In this document: positions 14,169 through 26,116 of the stretch, one piece after another
Layout: every line of letters begins with the position of its first letter
How positions within the stretch are numbered: position 1 is the stretch's first letter
DNA from: Coptis chinensis
Lineage: Eukaryota; Streptophyta; Magnoliopsida; Ranunculales; Ranunculaceae
Length of the DNA stretch: 64,000 nucleotides
Assembly: GCA_015680905.1 (NCBI GenBank)
Contig: CM027381.1
Location: 91,909,501 to 91,973,500 of the forward strand
Direction of reading: 5' to 3'
Notes under the pieces: generated by a model
Databases searched by the model: none
Seen by the model: only the letters and a program-made list of their open reading frames with translations
Told to the model about the DNA's origin: nothing
Made by a program: the position numbers and the translations under genes

Positions 14169-14245
14169 GGAACTCGGTGGATTTAAACCACCATCTCTTG
14201 AGATATACTTCCACACTCAAGTGCTCTTCCATGGAGCTAAAGATC
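14169..14245 (-). pseudogene. tRNA-like sequence
   Basis: The minus strand reads TTTAGCTCCATGGAAGAGCA, then ACTTGAG..CTCAAG, then a perfect T-arm GGTGG-TTTAAAT-CCACC. The D-arm (A-box) and T-arm (B-box) positions fit a tRNA. The anticodon loop is far too long (about 13 bases) and the acceptor ends pair poorly. It is probably a decayed tRNA or the head of a SINE. A related sequence lies at 39210-39277 in the opposite orientation. Confidence 0.5.
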
Positions 14246-14809
14246 TAGATCTTAATACATAGAAGCATAACGTGCAGTGCAAGATAAACCAAATTAGAAT
14301 AGGTATTGGTAATTGACAATTTCATATTTTTATTAAAACTTTGTAATCATAATAGTAACTATAAATCAAATTAGATATATTATTGAAGCTTACTCGCAGT
14401 TTCTTGTGTATGTTCTGGTATGAACATTGCGGGGAAACTGATGCTTGTGCTATTAATAATAATTAGAGTCCAATGATATACTCCAGGGGCTGGAAAGGTC
14501 GTGTCATCGTTTTTGAGGTGTATATGGATTCAACAGGTGCAAGATGCTTAAACTAAAGCTTCTTATTGCTAGTCACTTAGTTTTAGTTCACAACAACAAA
14601 AATTGATATCAATATGAAAATATTCAATAGACATACATTAATATTAAGAGTATGATATCTTACCAAAGGAGAGTTTTTTTATAATTTATGGACCCTGTCT
14701 AAGTGTCCACGCATTTGAATGTTCAGTTAGGACCTAAGGGCCTTGCAACTATTAGATATGCATGCTGCGGTCTCAGTTATTGACATCATAAAGAAAATGT
14801 ATGACCCAC

Positions 14810-15558
14810 ATAGGTCTTGCAACATTCAAACATTCCTCATACCCCGCAAGTTAGCTAAATACATATATAAACAGGTGCAAAAGGGAATGAAGTGAAATCC
14901 GCACTGAGAAGGAAACCAAGTAACCATATAAACAAAGTAAGAGCAATCAATTGATAGGGATTATCTAACCTGTAAAATTTGTGATGCTTACAAAGGTTAC
15001 CCTCATATGGATATTATTGTCAACTGGTGTGACATGTATCAAGTTAACCAACAAGTTCCAGGGTATTTCATTCCGTTACCAAATTCACATTTGTAGGGTA
15101 ACCTGTCAAGAACGGGAAACTAAGTTAACCAACAAATACAACTATGAAGAGGCAAAGGGTCATGCACTTTAGAAAGGAGGGTTACTTGAACATAATGGTT
15201 CCAATGAAAGTGACCCAAAGAGCAGCATCCCAAATGGCGGAGAAATGAGAGCTTTTAAGAATACACACAGTGGTAATCTAAGTTGGCCATCTGCAATTAA
15301 TATTCTAAAACTGTTATGATACGGAAAAAAAAAATTATGTGCATAAATAATAATGTAGGTAGTCACAACCTAAATACATTTGCAATTCACTCACAAAATT
15401 TATGTACAACACTCAATAATAAAAGGATAATAAAATGGAAATAGTAAATAGAGTGATTCCGAGTCATTTATATTCTTCACAAATGATTTAATGATGTTGC
15501 CACAAAAAAAAAAACAATGGGCTAAATTAAAAATTCTTTGTGATGAGATGGATAAGCA
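14810..15558 (+). repeat. Long direct repeat, copy 1 (copy 2 at 63250-64000)
   Basis: From ATAGGTCTTGCAACATTCAA onward, this stretch matches the last 750 bases of the window with only scattered substitutions and small indels. Copy 2 is cut by the window end, so the full length is unknown. Inside is a minus-strand exon-like piece with a TTGCAG acceptor (about 15289) and a frame reading HFSAIWDAALWVTFIG. I do not recognise it; the equivalent is present in copy 2. Copy 2 begins directly after a CACTA terminus. Confidence 0.9.
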
Positions 15559-16429
15559 TGTTGAAAATATTTACTTGGGCCCAACCCGAATTTCAATGGG
15601 CTAATTTGTTTTCCTGGCCCGTGCTTCACATTGCATTGGTCTAGTATGTGTATTAACACTTTTTAAATTATGTTAATCTCCTTCCGCTCGTACCTTATAA
15701 TACCAATGTCTCCCTCCAATCAAAACTCTTGGCAACTTCTAGAGTGTGGTATCATCCTTTTTGTATTAGTTTTAGTCTCTGGACCAATCATGAATACAAC
15801 ATTCACTTACGAATAAGTATTACATGAGCAAAATTTAGGCATAGTGCAAATAACTTCACAAAAACTATAAATTACTACTACTTAAAAGTTAAAAATGACT
15901 AAATTCTTGGAAATAAAGATGCTTATTTAAAATGTAAATGAATGAAATTCTTCATCTGTGATTCACACAAAACTTGGAGATAGCTACCTTTGCCACACTA
16001 AAATCCCTGAAGTCTTCATTGGTCAAGTTGACTTCTTGATATATGTGGATGAGTTTCCTAACAGGTTATGTGATTGTAAATGCGGATATCAATCTTAGAA
16101 CTATATTGAACCCACTACTTGTATCTAAAATTGACTTGAGAAAAAAACTACATATTACATTAACAAATGTGCAAAACAAACGAAAAAAATTAGAAAAAAA
16201 AATTCAAAGAAAGTGATGGCACAATTCTGTAGTGATGTAAGTTCAAAGTTGTCAACAGATGCAATCGTGTTAAACTACAAAAAAGAACCTCTGGCAAAGA
16301 AAAGAAAACCCACAACCAAAAACCCAAGTAGGAAGAAAAAAAATAAAAAAAACTTGCTTTTACCTCGGGATTATGCCCACCATTATGAAGTTAATTTCCA
16401 ATAGATTAATCCTCGTGGGATGAGAGAGG

Positions 16430-17150
16430 AGGAAAGATGATGGGTTTTGGGAAGAGGTACGGTGGGTTATAGAATAGTGTTTGTTTGGGTTTTCTACATG
16501 AAGAAGAAAGTCGGGTTTTGTAGAGTTGAGTTAAACTTCCTTTTTTGTTCTCCACTTTTTTCGTAATCCCCCTGTGACATATAAGAAACGCTTCATGAGC
16601 CATTTAATAACCGATTCACATTGATTGTAATTATCAATTAAAATCTTAGTATACCACTAAGCATGTCAGATCTAATTAAGATATCAACAGTCAAACACAT
16701 ATAGACCACACAAAAAAAAGACTATGCGGGTACGAATAAAAAGGTCATTATTTAGTTGGCTAACAAAAATAAATGAGAATATAAACCAATTGCATAAAAG
16801 CAAAGGCTATTCACATGGTTTTAAAATTTTCTAGTCCGAAGTTGCCTCTGACATTAATGGCAACAACAAAGCAGCTACTCAAAAGAAGAAAACGACAGCG
16901 CCAAAACGTAGTACTGTTTACTACATTAGTCACTGACATTTTGGGACTAACAAATTTTTCTAGGAATTCTTTTTGTTTTATGATGATATGCACTGTCTTC
17001 TTACATAAATCTTGACAGGGAAGAAATTTTTTTTTTATGCGACGAATTATTTTTTCTTTTGGGTTTAAGTGTTTAACTTTTTGAGGTTTACGTAAAATTC
17101 CATTTTTCTCTCCTCTTTTTTTGTAATCCCCCTGCTGACGTGGATAGCCT
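16430..17150 (-). repeat. Two eroded Helitron-like 5' end regions
   Basis: Bases 16540-16585 (GTAATCCCCCTGTGACATA) and 17100-17150 (GTAATCCCCCTGCTGACGTGG) match the subterminal sequence beside the complete ends at 11241 and 13480. Both lack the final AAGGG..CTATTATATATA part, so the outermost bases are lost. Both are in the same orientation as the complete ends. Confidence 0.5.
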
Positions 17151-18214
17151 CAGATCATACATTTTAATGGAATTAATAATAATCTCCAATCACATTGCAC
17201 AATAACCCAATGTGTAGACAGAATAAGTTCACTGAAAGCATTAATTGAAAAATAGCATAGGATCTATTGACAACTCTGTGTGACCTCATATATTAACAAT
17301 AACAAAAAAGACAGTAAACATTAGCAGCTTGCGACATCTAGGAACACGCTTGTACAGGTCTAGCATTTAGGTACAATAATCACTTATATTTTTCTTTTAT
17401 CAGTTCCATATGCAAACTCATATGAATCAGTCAACACATATACTTATAAAATTCAATCTAGCTACAAAGAAAAATAAAATAAAATATATTTAAATTCGCC
17501 AAAGCATATCTTGTAAGACATTTGCATCTTTTTTCTCTCTCGACGAAAGAGAGAACATGGAATATGACTTGCCAATGACTTCAACCTCCTAACAAAGCAC
17601 TGAAAGTCCACAAATAAATGAACTGATTAGTGCAGAGCGCTTGAGTAGCTAATACAAAAGCGGACAACTATGGCAAGTCGGCATACTCCATTGAGTTCTA
17701 AGATACCAATTACATTTGGTGTCATGTGTGTGGTGTGCAAAACTTAATCTAGACACTTAATCTGCTCATCATCCTCAAAACAATTATTAGTGTGACCATT
17801 ACTAATACCTTCCCAAGACCCTTCTAAGCGTAAAGTTGTAAAATTCAACCTCCAACAGTACTTATCAATAAACAAATTCTCGTGCATCATAGTTGCTGAT
17901 TAGGGGTGTTGACTATATATCATCAGACATCAATGGGGTATTCCAATATTGTTTAGTGTCCAATAAAACAATATAATCTATAGACACAATTATTAGTAAA
18001 CTACACAAATCGAAAGAACAATGCAAATCAAAAGAGTAAAAAAATTAAAATATTGTACCTTGAATAGGCTCAGCTGCTTCGGAGGCAGTAGCAGAGGGCC
18101 AACTTGAAGCGTAGAACAATCACCCCTAGAGGGGGAAACTGAGTCATTAGAGTGGTGAGGAACGACAACAGAGCAGAGACACGAACAATCAACACGATGG
18201 TTATTGATTTACAG

Positions 18215-18260
18215 TAATGGTGGACACCCTCATAGATGAGGAAAAGGGATTGTATAAAGA
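18215..18260 (-). repeat. Helitron-like 5' terminus
   Basis: The minus strand reads A|TCTTTATACAATCCC, then TTTTCCTCATCTATGAGGGTG and TCCACC. This matches the terminus seen at 11241 and 20858, with TATACA in place of the long AT run. It lies just beyond (minus-strand downstream of) the ABC1-kinase fragment. Confidence 0.45.
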
Positions 18261-20858
18261 TGACGAATGCTGAAAGTATTAAAACTTCAAACAGTAAATA
18301 TTTGTTGAATTCAAACGACTTGAGCGTAAACTTCTTTGTGGTTGATTGCGATGAAAGAATGTAACTTCTATAAAACTGATTGTGCTTGGATGTGATGATA
18401 TAACTCATAATCACGCAAGCTAGCACGCACACAGACTATGTGTCTATGGCTCTGTGATAATATAAAACCAAGTTTATTCAGAATTTAAACATTTTACAGA
18501 TGTGAGAAACAGGTTGAGCAATTCTACTAACATGTACACACAGAAACAGAAGTGTAACCACGCAAGCAAGTGGATGCAGATACACAAAAAAAGATAAAGA
18601 AATCATCTATCCTAAAAAAGTGAGCAAGCCATTCAGTCAAGAGGAATCATGCAATTTACTACGAAGATTAAACTTAGTATCAACATACTGGCATACCGCA
18701 TCAACAGAAGCCTCTACAGGACCTCTGATCGTACGTTCATAACCAAAGAAGATTCAATGAGACAACCCACATAAACTCAAACTAAAGCATAAATAACAAA
18801 TTAACAAACTTCTATGAAACTGCTTAAGCAAAGAAGAAATTTACAGTATTACCAGACAGTTAGTGACAGCTCGTAAGCAGTCATTGGTCTTTAGCATTAG
18901 TAGAATTACATGTGGGAGTCTCTTGAGAAGCTCCGAGATTTGAGGGAAATACTGAGAAGCATACATCTGTGAAAGGGAGCAACACAATGAAGCAAAGGAT
19001 AACAAAGTTTGATAAAACATTAAACTAAACTTGCTAATCATAACAACAATGTGATCTATTTTTTAAAAATATTGGAACATTATCCTAAATAACCCCTCAA
19101 CCCTTGAACCACCCTTCCCAGATAACGGTGGAAAAAGGTCCTAAGACCTAGGGACTTCTAAGGCTTCAACAGAGGGACAGTAATAGTGCAAGATCATTAG
19201 TGGGTCTGCACAGCATCACAAACGTTCTTTAATTTGGAAATAGCTTCTTAGGCTCTACAAGATCTAAGTTAAAAGCATTGGTCTAGATTAAAGTTATGAC
19301 TTTTAGGCTCTACAAACTAAAAGTACAAATACAGCCATTCACTAACTATACAAACCACATCTCCATTGCAACTCAATTCAACGTTTTTGCAATGCTAAAA
19401 ATTTCTTATTCTTTTTTAAGATATCAAAGCGTTCTTATGGGTGATGGCTCTGAAGATATCAAAGTGTTTTTGCATTGAAATTTCTTACCTTAGAAACTAA
19501 GGGTCCTAAGAACTGGAATCTGTCTATCCAAGTCTTCTTAACACCTACTCATTTTTTGACAAAATGTTTAACAGAAACTCATTTTCTTTTCATGCCTAAA
19601 TCTCATTCAAACTGAGACAAAGACAAACAAAACAATGAACATCAATTATTAAAAAAAAATGGGTTTTCTTCATCATAAATTGTTGCGAATTACAGTCACT
19701 AACCTAAATCTCATTTCTACAAATTTCCATACAGTAGAGAGAAAGAGAAATATACCTCTTCGGCAAGTTGAAGATTGTTGGTGCGACTCCCTAGTTAAGA
19801 GGCGAGAGTGAGATTGTGGGAAGTTATTAGGGTGAAAGAGGGTTCATTTTTTTTTATCACATTTTCTTCCCGCCCATTGGCAATGAAAATGATCCTTAAA
19901 CACTTGCTAATTTCTTCTTACACTGAGAAAGCCCAATAAGAATTCCCAGCAAAACAAATCTATAGTGGCCCCGATTGGTTGCATAGCAAATTAGCAATAT
20001 GAGCCTGATACACTGGTGGAGGTAAAGGAATCAACAATACCGTTGCTCTTATCAATTCAGGCCTTTCAACTTCAAAGCTTGTAGATCAATCAATGTTGGA
20101 AAGTTCGCTGGAGCAAAGTTTGTATGTGAGAACACATACAAAAGTCACAAAGATCATGTAGAGAATGCTGCTTCGTATGGTAATTTATTTAATTGAGATA
20201 TTTGATAGTTAATGTACATGTTGCTAGACTTAATTAAGTAAACTCAAAACTCTCATTCCAGTGTACATGCATGATATAGTAATTTAAATAGTTCAAAACC
20301 AAAAACTTAATTGATAAAGAATGGTAGCAGTAGCAAATAACCTGGAGTTCTGAACGGTCACTGTCATTTCCTTTTATAACTAAATGATCAACAGCTGGGT
20401 CGATGACCCTATTCCATGGCCTCATAGTGAGAATCCCAACGAACAGCGCATACAAATCTTCTCTAGCACCCAATTTCATGCTATTTTGCTTTATTGCATT
20501 AGCATCAGCAAATACCAATGCCTGCAGGATCAAAAATCTGAAAAGGAAATCTTAATAAGTTTCTTTTAGACATACATGGCATGCAGCCAAGCATGGGGTC
20601 AATTTCTTAAGGGAAGAAGATTTGTACTCAAGGGTTGTTTTTAATTTTAGTCGTGGGTTTTTCTTTTTAGGAACAGTCGTGGGTTTTTTAGGCGGGTTTC
20701 CGTTCTAAGTGGGAGACATGTATCGCAGTTTTTTTCTCCCTTTTTTTAGTAATTCCTCTCTCTCCTCATTTTTCGTGAGTAAAATAGGGTACTTAAAATT
20801 TGCTGAGGTGGACACCCTCAGAGACCAGGAAAAGGGACTGCTATTATATATATAAAGA
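18261..20858 (-). mobile_element. Helitron-like element D carrying ABC1-kinase exons
   Basis: The minus-strand 5' end at 20858 reads AA|TCTTTATATATATAATAGCAG, then TCCCTTTTCCTGG and a TCCACCTCAGC motif. Subterminal bases 20640-20830 resemble those of the 13480 copy. Inside are two exons of an ABC1/aarF kinase. The base before TC is A. No 3' end was identified, so the lower boundary is only the next terminus. The element abuts, and probably inserted into, the minus-strand LTR at 20859-22347. Confidence 0.5.
18853..20521 (-). pseudogene. ABC1/aarF-domain kinase (ADCK1-like), two-exon fragment
   Basis: Exon A (20521-20342) is exactly 60 codons with CTGCAG before it and CAG/GTTATT after it; it has FADANAIKQNS, REDLYALFVGILTMRPWN and DPAVDHLVIKG. 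Exon B (18966-18853) is exactly 38 codons with CACAG before it and CTG/GTAATA after it; it has MYASQYFPQISELL and LLMLKTNDCLRAV. Together they match successive exons near the C-terminus of plant ADCK1-like ABC1 kinases, which are atypical kinases of mitochondria and plastids. Both exons are open and their junction is in frame, but the catalytic N-terminal part is absent. The fragment cannot be a working kinase unless spliced into another transcript. Confidence 0.8.
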
Positions 20859-22347
20859 TTAATTAGCATGAGAGAATAGTACTTCTATCAATCTCGATCT
20901 TGTATATAATTACTAAACTCTAGTTCAAAACTAACAATTTCTATCTCTAAAAATATGAAAGCTTCAAACTTTAAATGCATAAACACAAATAACCAACAAA
21001 ATCATAAACAATCCTCACACAGGCTTCATTAAAACTCCCTTAAATGGGAGTTTTAGCCTTGATTCATTGGACTAAAATTACTTAAACAATAAAGGGAAAG
21101 CATAATAAAAGAACTTGAAATAAGAGGAGAATTGGATATGATAACTAAAGTTTTTTATTATTGAAAGGTTTAATAGAGACTATAAACTAAATCTAAACTA
21201 AACTAAAAATGAGAGAGAGAGAGAGAGCCCTAATTTATTCTAAACTAAGAGCATTCCCAATGCAGGGGATTATGAGGGGTTTGTGACTATAGTCACCAGT
21301 TTTTGAGAAAAATGGGTGTTCAATGCGAGGTGAAAAACTGGTGACTATTTTCCCCAGTTGATTTCAAGGTGAAACCTTCCACCGAGATAGTGGCTGACTT
21401 GTTAACTTTGGATGGGATGTTGGATTCCGTCTTGTGTGTTTTTTTCGATTTTTTTTTCGGATAGAATGTTTCATTCCGTCTCGAGTGTTTTTTTAATTTT
21501 TTTTCGGATGGAATGTTTCATTCCGTTTTGGTTTTTTTTAACTTCAGACAAAATACCGGACGGGATGTTACATTCGATCTCAATCAAAATGCCTCCGCAG
21601 GCGAAATCCAACATCCCGTCCGAGATTTTTTTTTGACCTTTGCATTGCACAGCTTCACCTTGCTTTTCACCGTTTTGGTTAAAACAGAGGGAATAAGTGC
21701 CTACGTGGAGGTGATAAGGGGGGGATTATTTTGACTTGCATTGGGAATGTTCTAAAGAGGGGAGTAGCCAATCTTTGTTTTAGCCTTAACCCTCTTTATA
21801 TAGGAGAGGGTTATGTTACAATTTCGTGCATGGGCTTAATTTTAGGCTAGGTTATGGACCCATAAATCAAGTCAATAACCCAATTGGATAAATCCAAGAC
21901 TTCCAATTCTGGTCGTTTTACTATAGCACACGATTTCACTAACTTATACTACTCTGATCGAGTCAAGGCCTAGACCATTGGAAAGAGCTTTCTGAGCCGG
22001 TCATTTTGATATAAAATGGGCCTAATTCCGAGGCCTGAGTCCAAAGATATGGCATTTTAAAGTTTTGTTGACTTTTCTTCAGCTTTCTAATCCGGTTTGA
22101 CTTTCACTTAACAGCTTTGAATTGGGCTTTTTAAAGGCTTTTTCTCCATAAAATTTGGGCTTTCTTCATAGCAATCACTTTAGCTCCTTTTAGCACCTAA
22201 TTAGTAACGAATTGACATTTATTCAACTCCGAAGCCTGAAATATTCAAAAACACGTAATTAATGATAAACTTATATTATTAATAACATAATTTGCTAAAT
22301 AGAAATACTATTAAAAGGTTTAAACTACAGTTTTGGGCTCTTATCAT
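20859..22347 (-). mobile_element. Minus-strand LTR of the Athila-like family (solo or truncated)
   Basis: Read on the minus strand it starts TGATAAGAGCCCAAAACTGT near 22347. It shares conserved blocks with the LTR at 4865 (ATTACGTGTTTTT, TTTCAGGCTTC, ATGCCATATCTTTGGACTCA, AAATGACCGGCTC, AAGCCCATGCACGA). A clear TATA box, CCTATATAAAGAGGG, lies at about 21806-21792, followed by a presumed R/U5 region with a GA microsatellite at 21212-21228. No internal domain of this element is next to it, which suggests a solo LTR. Its U5 side is cut by the Helitron-like terminus at 20858. Confidence 0.7.
21249..21752. mobile_element. PIF/Harbinger-like MITE inside the LTR
   Basis: The ends are GAGCATTCCCAATGCA and TGCATTGGGAATGTTC, an imperfect 16-bp terminal inverted repeat, flanked by the 3-bp duplication TAA (21246-21248 and 21753-21755). 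A TWA target and GRGCATY-type ends are typical of PIF/Harbinger MITEs. The ORFs at 21412-21734 are internal MITE sequence, with repeated GGATGGAATGTTTCATTCCG blocks, and are not genes. Confidence 0.85.
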
Positions 22348-22700
22348 AAGTTTAAAAAAAATAAGCTACAATAAATTCAAGGTATGTCACTACATATTCT
22401 ATACCTATATATATGTTGAAACTTTTCTGTTTAGATGGAACCCCTATCCTATAGAAAGATAAACTTTGAAGAGTTTTGCGTGGCTGCGATCAGCCCATAT
22501 CAGCTGGAGGGAACAGATTGTTACTTGAAGGTGGGAACAGATTTTGAACAGGAGGGAAACCGGGTCATATCTGTGGAGTAATTGGCACGGATATGCCTGA
22601 CCATGTCATTCTTCAGTTACTTTGTATGCATCTTTCTGTGTTTTAGCTACTATTACATCCATGCAGGAAATGAACCTAGGACCCAACAAACACTCCATAC

Positions 22701-23351
22701 CAGGGGCGGACCTAGGAGAGGGCTGGACCAGGCTTCAGCCCGGGGTCCTTTTGCTACAAAACAAAAAATACTATACTACCTAAACTACCTAAAGCCCAAC
22801 TGCCCAAGGCAAAAAAGTCTGCCCACATACTTAGAGCATCTCTAGGTGGTAGTATCACCTCTAAATTTGCTTCCAAAACTCAGAATTTTGCGAAAAACCA
22901 ACTCTAGGTGGAAGCAAATGCGGTAGTATCACTGTCTAGCCGCATCCCCGGATGCAAATTTTCGATTTCGGATGTGGATGCGGCGCTACAATGGTAATGT
23001 CGTAGCGCCATTCCAAATGTGTCGTGGGTTTTTTTTTTTTTTTTTTTTCAATTTAGCCACGACATTAGCGATTGGGAATGTCACGTTTTTTTTTTTTTTT
23101 TTTTTTAACTTTTTCAATTTGGGATGACATTGGGGGAGTGTCGCGACGAGTACACTTCAATGACGCCTGAGGTGAAATTTGTGGCCACCTAGAGTTGGTC
23201 AGATTTTTGAGAAAAGTTTTGTCAAATTTCGGAGGCAACTACCACCACCTAGAGATACTCTTAGAACTTGGGTTTGAAGGATTACACAATGGCATGGCTA
23301 TCATCTTTTAGGCTTTTAGCCCGAGAGAGTTGAAGTCCTGGGTCCGCCCTG
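22701..23351. mobile_element. Non-autonomous hAT element in the CRK fragment
   Basis: The inverted ends are CAGGGGCGGACCTAG and its imperfect complement ending GGTCCGCCCTG. They are flanked by a perfect 8-bp duplication CTCCATAC (22693-22700 and 23352-23359). Removing the element rejoins the CRK coding sequence. A related end, CAGTGGCGGACCTAGAGC, lies alone near 25536; its partner end was not found. Confidence 0.9.
22834..23260. mobile_element. PIF/Harbinger-like MITE nested in the hAT element
   Basis: The ends are GAGCATCTCTAGGTGGTAG and CTACCACCACCTAGAGATACTC, flanked by TTA duplications (22831-22833 and 23261-23263). The interior has long T runs (about 23030-23050 and 23087-23106). It is the youngest layer of a three-level nest: MITE in hAT in captured CRK sequence. 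Confidence 0.85.
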
Positions 23352-24045
23352 CTCCATACTCAGTGATTGGATAAGGAACTCCGATGGGAAGCTAAGTTTC
23401 TTGGGGTACACCAAAATTTTGCATGGTGTCACAATTAATCGACATGTATTCGACCTTTACCCCTCCCACAGTTAGCTACTTAGCTAGATCGAGTTTGGAA
23501 ATAAGCAGTTCGTTATTGTCAATATCATCACCTCATAAAAGACATCAGACATCGGAATCTGATTCTGCCCTAAACAAACCATCCCCAGTACCGCAACCTT
23601 GGACAAAGAAGAGTCGTCTCTTCCGCCATCAAAGCATGCGTCAAGTCAGGCATTCTCTTATCTCGAAGTACCACCAACTCAGCAATGCTCTTACACTCAA
23701 GTAGTCATCAATGGTAACACCATGCATACTCCAGATGTTAATCTTTTTTCCCTTAATTATCTCCAGATGAATTTTGTGGTATTGTGGTTGGATCTCTCCA
23801 TTAGTTGCTTGGAAACTACATAGAAAGTATGTAGTTTTCTTGTTAATTATTCCATCTTAAGCATGAGCTCTGGAAGTTGTTTAAAAATGTACCATTGTAT
23901 TTGCTTTAGCCAAAAGGTTTACATTAAATTTCCTTTTGGTACAGGTGTTAATGTTCTATGTGGAATGGGACTACTTTCAACGCCCTACACAATCAAAGAA
24001 GGAGGTTGGATGAGCTTATGGATACTACTGATGTATCACCTATAA

Positions 24046-26110
24046 ACAACAGAGAATTCAGCCAAACACCCTCTTGTTACAGAATCTGTTGTTCAATGTT
24101 CAAAGCAGATTATTAAATCATAGAGTTAGCGTGACAACACAATCTAAGTTGAGTTCCGTTTAGTCTAATTCATATGATAAGCGGTTCAGTGTGATAACTG
24201 TTCAAAGTAGGAATCGAAACAGAACGAAGAACGGGATGATGGCTCCTACTAACCCTTAAGTCGAAACACTGTCTAAGGAGCCATGGGACCCTTGAGACAT
24301 TCAAGACCATACAACCTGAAAGACGGACTATAGAATGTGTGAAGCTAACTCCTTCACCAGACCTGTCGCTCTGTAATTCATCTCTATCTCTCTCCCGCAC
24401 ATTCTTTATAGCTTGTTTTGTTAATTTCTCAACTCTCTTCTCTGGCAGAATCCACCTACTTTCAATGGAGAAAGACATAGGCGGACTTCAAAGGGTTCTC
24501 TTTGATCTCTTCATCCTCGTATTTTAAGAATTTGGTTTAGTAGTTTTTAGGAATTTTATTTTATTAGGATTCGTTTGAAAGGCTGGAAGGGTTTTTTTAA
24601 TAGATTTGTTTGTACATGTGTTTTGATATTTGAGGAGGACCAAATAAATAAATAATAAAAGAAGGAGAAAGTAGCAAATTTAGGGAGGTCAAACTAATTT
24701 ATAAAGTTGCCTGCTTCTTTTTAGGAGTGTATGAGAATGTATGGTTTGGAAAATAAAGACATAAGATGAGGAGAGAGGTAAAGTGCGAGCTTTTATAGAC
24801 TGGGACGTCCAAGTTAAAAAATTTGCAAATTATGACTTTAGAACTAGAAAGGGACTTGACTTAAAGTGACGTCCAATTTTCACCTAATGAAAGATGATTT
24901 TGATCCCCCGATCCCAGTACCATTAACGATATGTTTTCGTTGAATAAGTATGAATGGGACTGAAAAGGCAGAATGCGTTCGTCTTTGTTTTGCAAATGCT
25001 TAAACATTTTGATAATTTGATCGAGATTACATTATCATAAGAAGTCTTCTTAATCATGGTCCAATCAAAAAACAAATGAGGGTCGTCGTCACACATTTTA
25101 ACTGTGCTACACCATTAGGAAGGAAATTTAGTACAATACAACATAGGCGATGTATAGTACATGTATCTCAGCCTTATAAACACGAGTGTAAATCGCGTTA
25201 GGAGAAGATCTCATTTCTCTCAGCTACTTCACTTCACTGCACTAAAAAACTGAAAAAGTGATGATACCTGGATATGGAAGACTGAAAAAGTGATGATATC
25301 TCAGCCTTATAGATTATGGAAGACTGAAAAAGTGAGTAGTTGAATCCTACTTAAGAAAATCTTAGCCTACAAGAAAATGATGATACCTGGATAAACCTTT
25401 TTTTTTTCAATATCCATTCAAACCAGTGTGTGGAATGGATATATATAACAAAGTTTCACATGAGTTGCACATCTCTTCTCACTATTAACTCTTCTTCACT
25501 TGCTTTCTAACCTTCCCATTCATACAGTGATACAGTGGCGGACCTAGAGCAAGGCTCTATCCCCCCACAACTTTTTCAAAAAAGGAAGATAATTGCAAAC
25601 TCTTTACAAGGAAAGCCACTCTAACGTAGATATTATTAGTCCTTTATTAAAGCTTATATTCTCCACGTACAGGCAACATTTCCAAAATTTCCCGAGGCCC
25701 GAACATATCTTCTTTGTTCTGCGAAAACAAATACCAACATACAGTTAAAAATGGTCTATATATACACAAATAACAACAAATATCAATGTCCAGCTACTGA
25801 TAAAATAATAAGTAGATTAGTGTCACGTCAAACACAAACCTATCAAGCACGAACTAAAAATCCAACAAGGTTGTTCATCATATTTTGTATGAACCGAACT
25901 TGTTCAACAATGTTTTAGTGCATCCAAGAAAGAGGTAGTGGAAGTGCAATTCCAGCATGATTACTGCTCTCACAATAAAAAGGTCTTGAAATGAACTAAT
26001 CATGAATCAAACGCACTTAGCTGTAGTCTGATATCAATTTACTTCAGAATATAATTCCATGGAAGCGCTGGTACACCAATTCAGTTGAACTATATATACG
26101 GATGGATCCA
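24046..26110. other. Intergenic stretch with MITE debris
   Basis: I see no gene. Bases 24795-24880 match the interior of the MITE at 43738-44178 (GGGACGTCCAAGTTAAA, then TTGCAAATTATGA and AGAACTAGAAAGGGAC). Short reiterated pieces such as GACTGAAAAAGTGATGATA occur at 25250-25390. A hAT-like end lies at about 25536. The minus-strand ORF at 24170-24478 has no recognisable domain. Confidence 0.4.
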
Positions 26111-26116
26111 TTTTAG

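Larger units (their letters stand above)
13481..18214. other. Gene-poor repeat stretch between Helitron-like termini
   Basis: I see no intact gene. The stretch holds a tRNA-like sequence (14169-14245), the first copy of a long direct repeat (14810-15558) and two eroded Helitron-like ends (around 16577 and 17145). Several minus-strand exon-like pieces have plausible splice sites that I could not assign: about 16060-15985 with TNEDFRDFSVAK, about 17830-17755 with NCFEDDEQIK, and about 18160-18062. They may be further captured exons. The ORF at 16811-17015 on either strand has no recognisable features. Confidence 0.4.
22435..24045 (+). pseudogene. Chimera of CDPK-related kinase (CRK) and AVT1-type amino acid transporter fragments
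   Basis: The first part (22435-22600, with TTTAG before it) encodes MEPLSYRKINFEEFCVAAIS and a remnant EF-hand, GNRVISVE, then a stop. After a hAT MITE it resumes at about 23352-23435 with [13 protein letters not shown] and [10 protein letters not shown]. These are the C-terminal EF-hand-like region of plant CRK kinases. Without a visible intron it then runs into [10 protein letters not shown] and SYLARSSLE, and later PPTQQCSYTQVVING. That exon ends at 23713, and the next exon (from 23945) reads GVNVLCGMGLLSTPYTIKEG. These are the N-terminal region and first membrane segment of AVT1-like vacuolar amino acid transporters. The 23713/23945 splice keeps frame. Stops and a frameshift in the AVT1 part make it a pseudogene. 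Confidence 0.85.

Noticed and set aside
21412-21734. Overlapping plus-strand ORFs with repeated MFHSVS-type phrases
   Set aside because: They are the interior of a MITE bounded by inverted ends and TAA duplications; the repeats are DNA-level.
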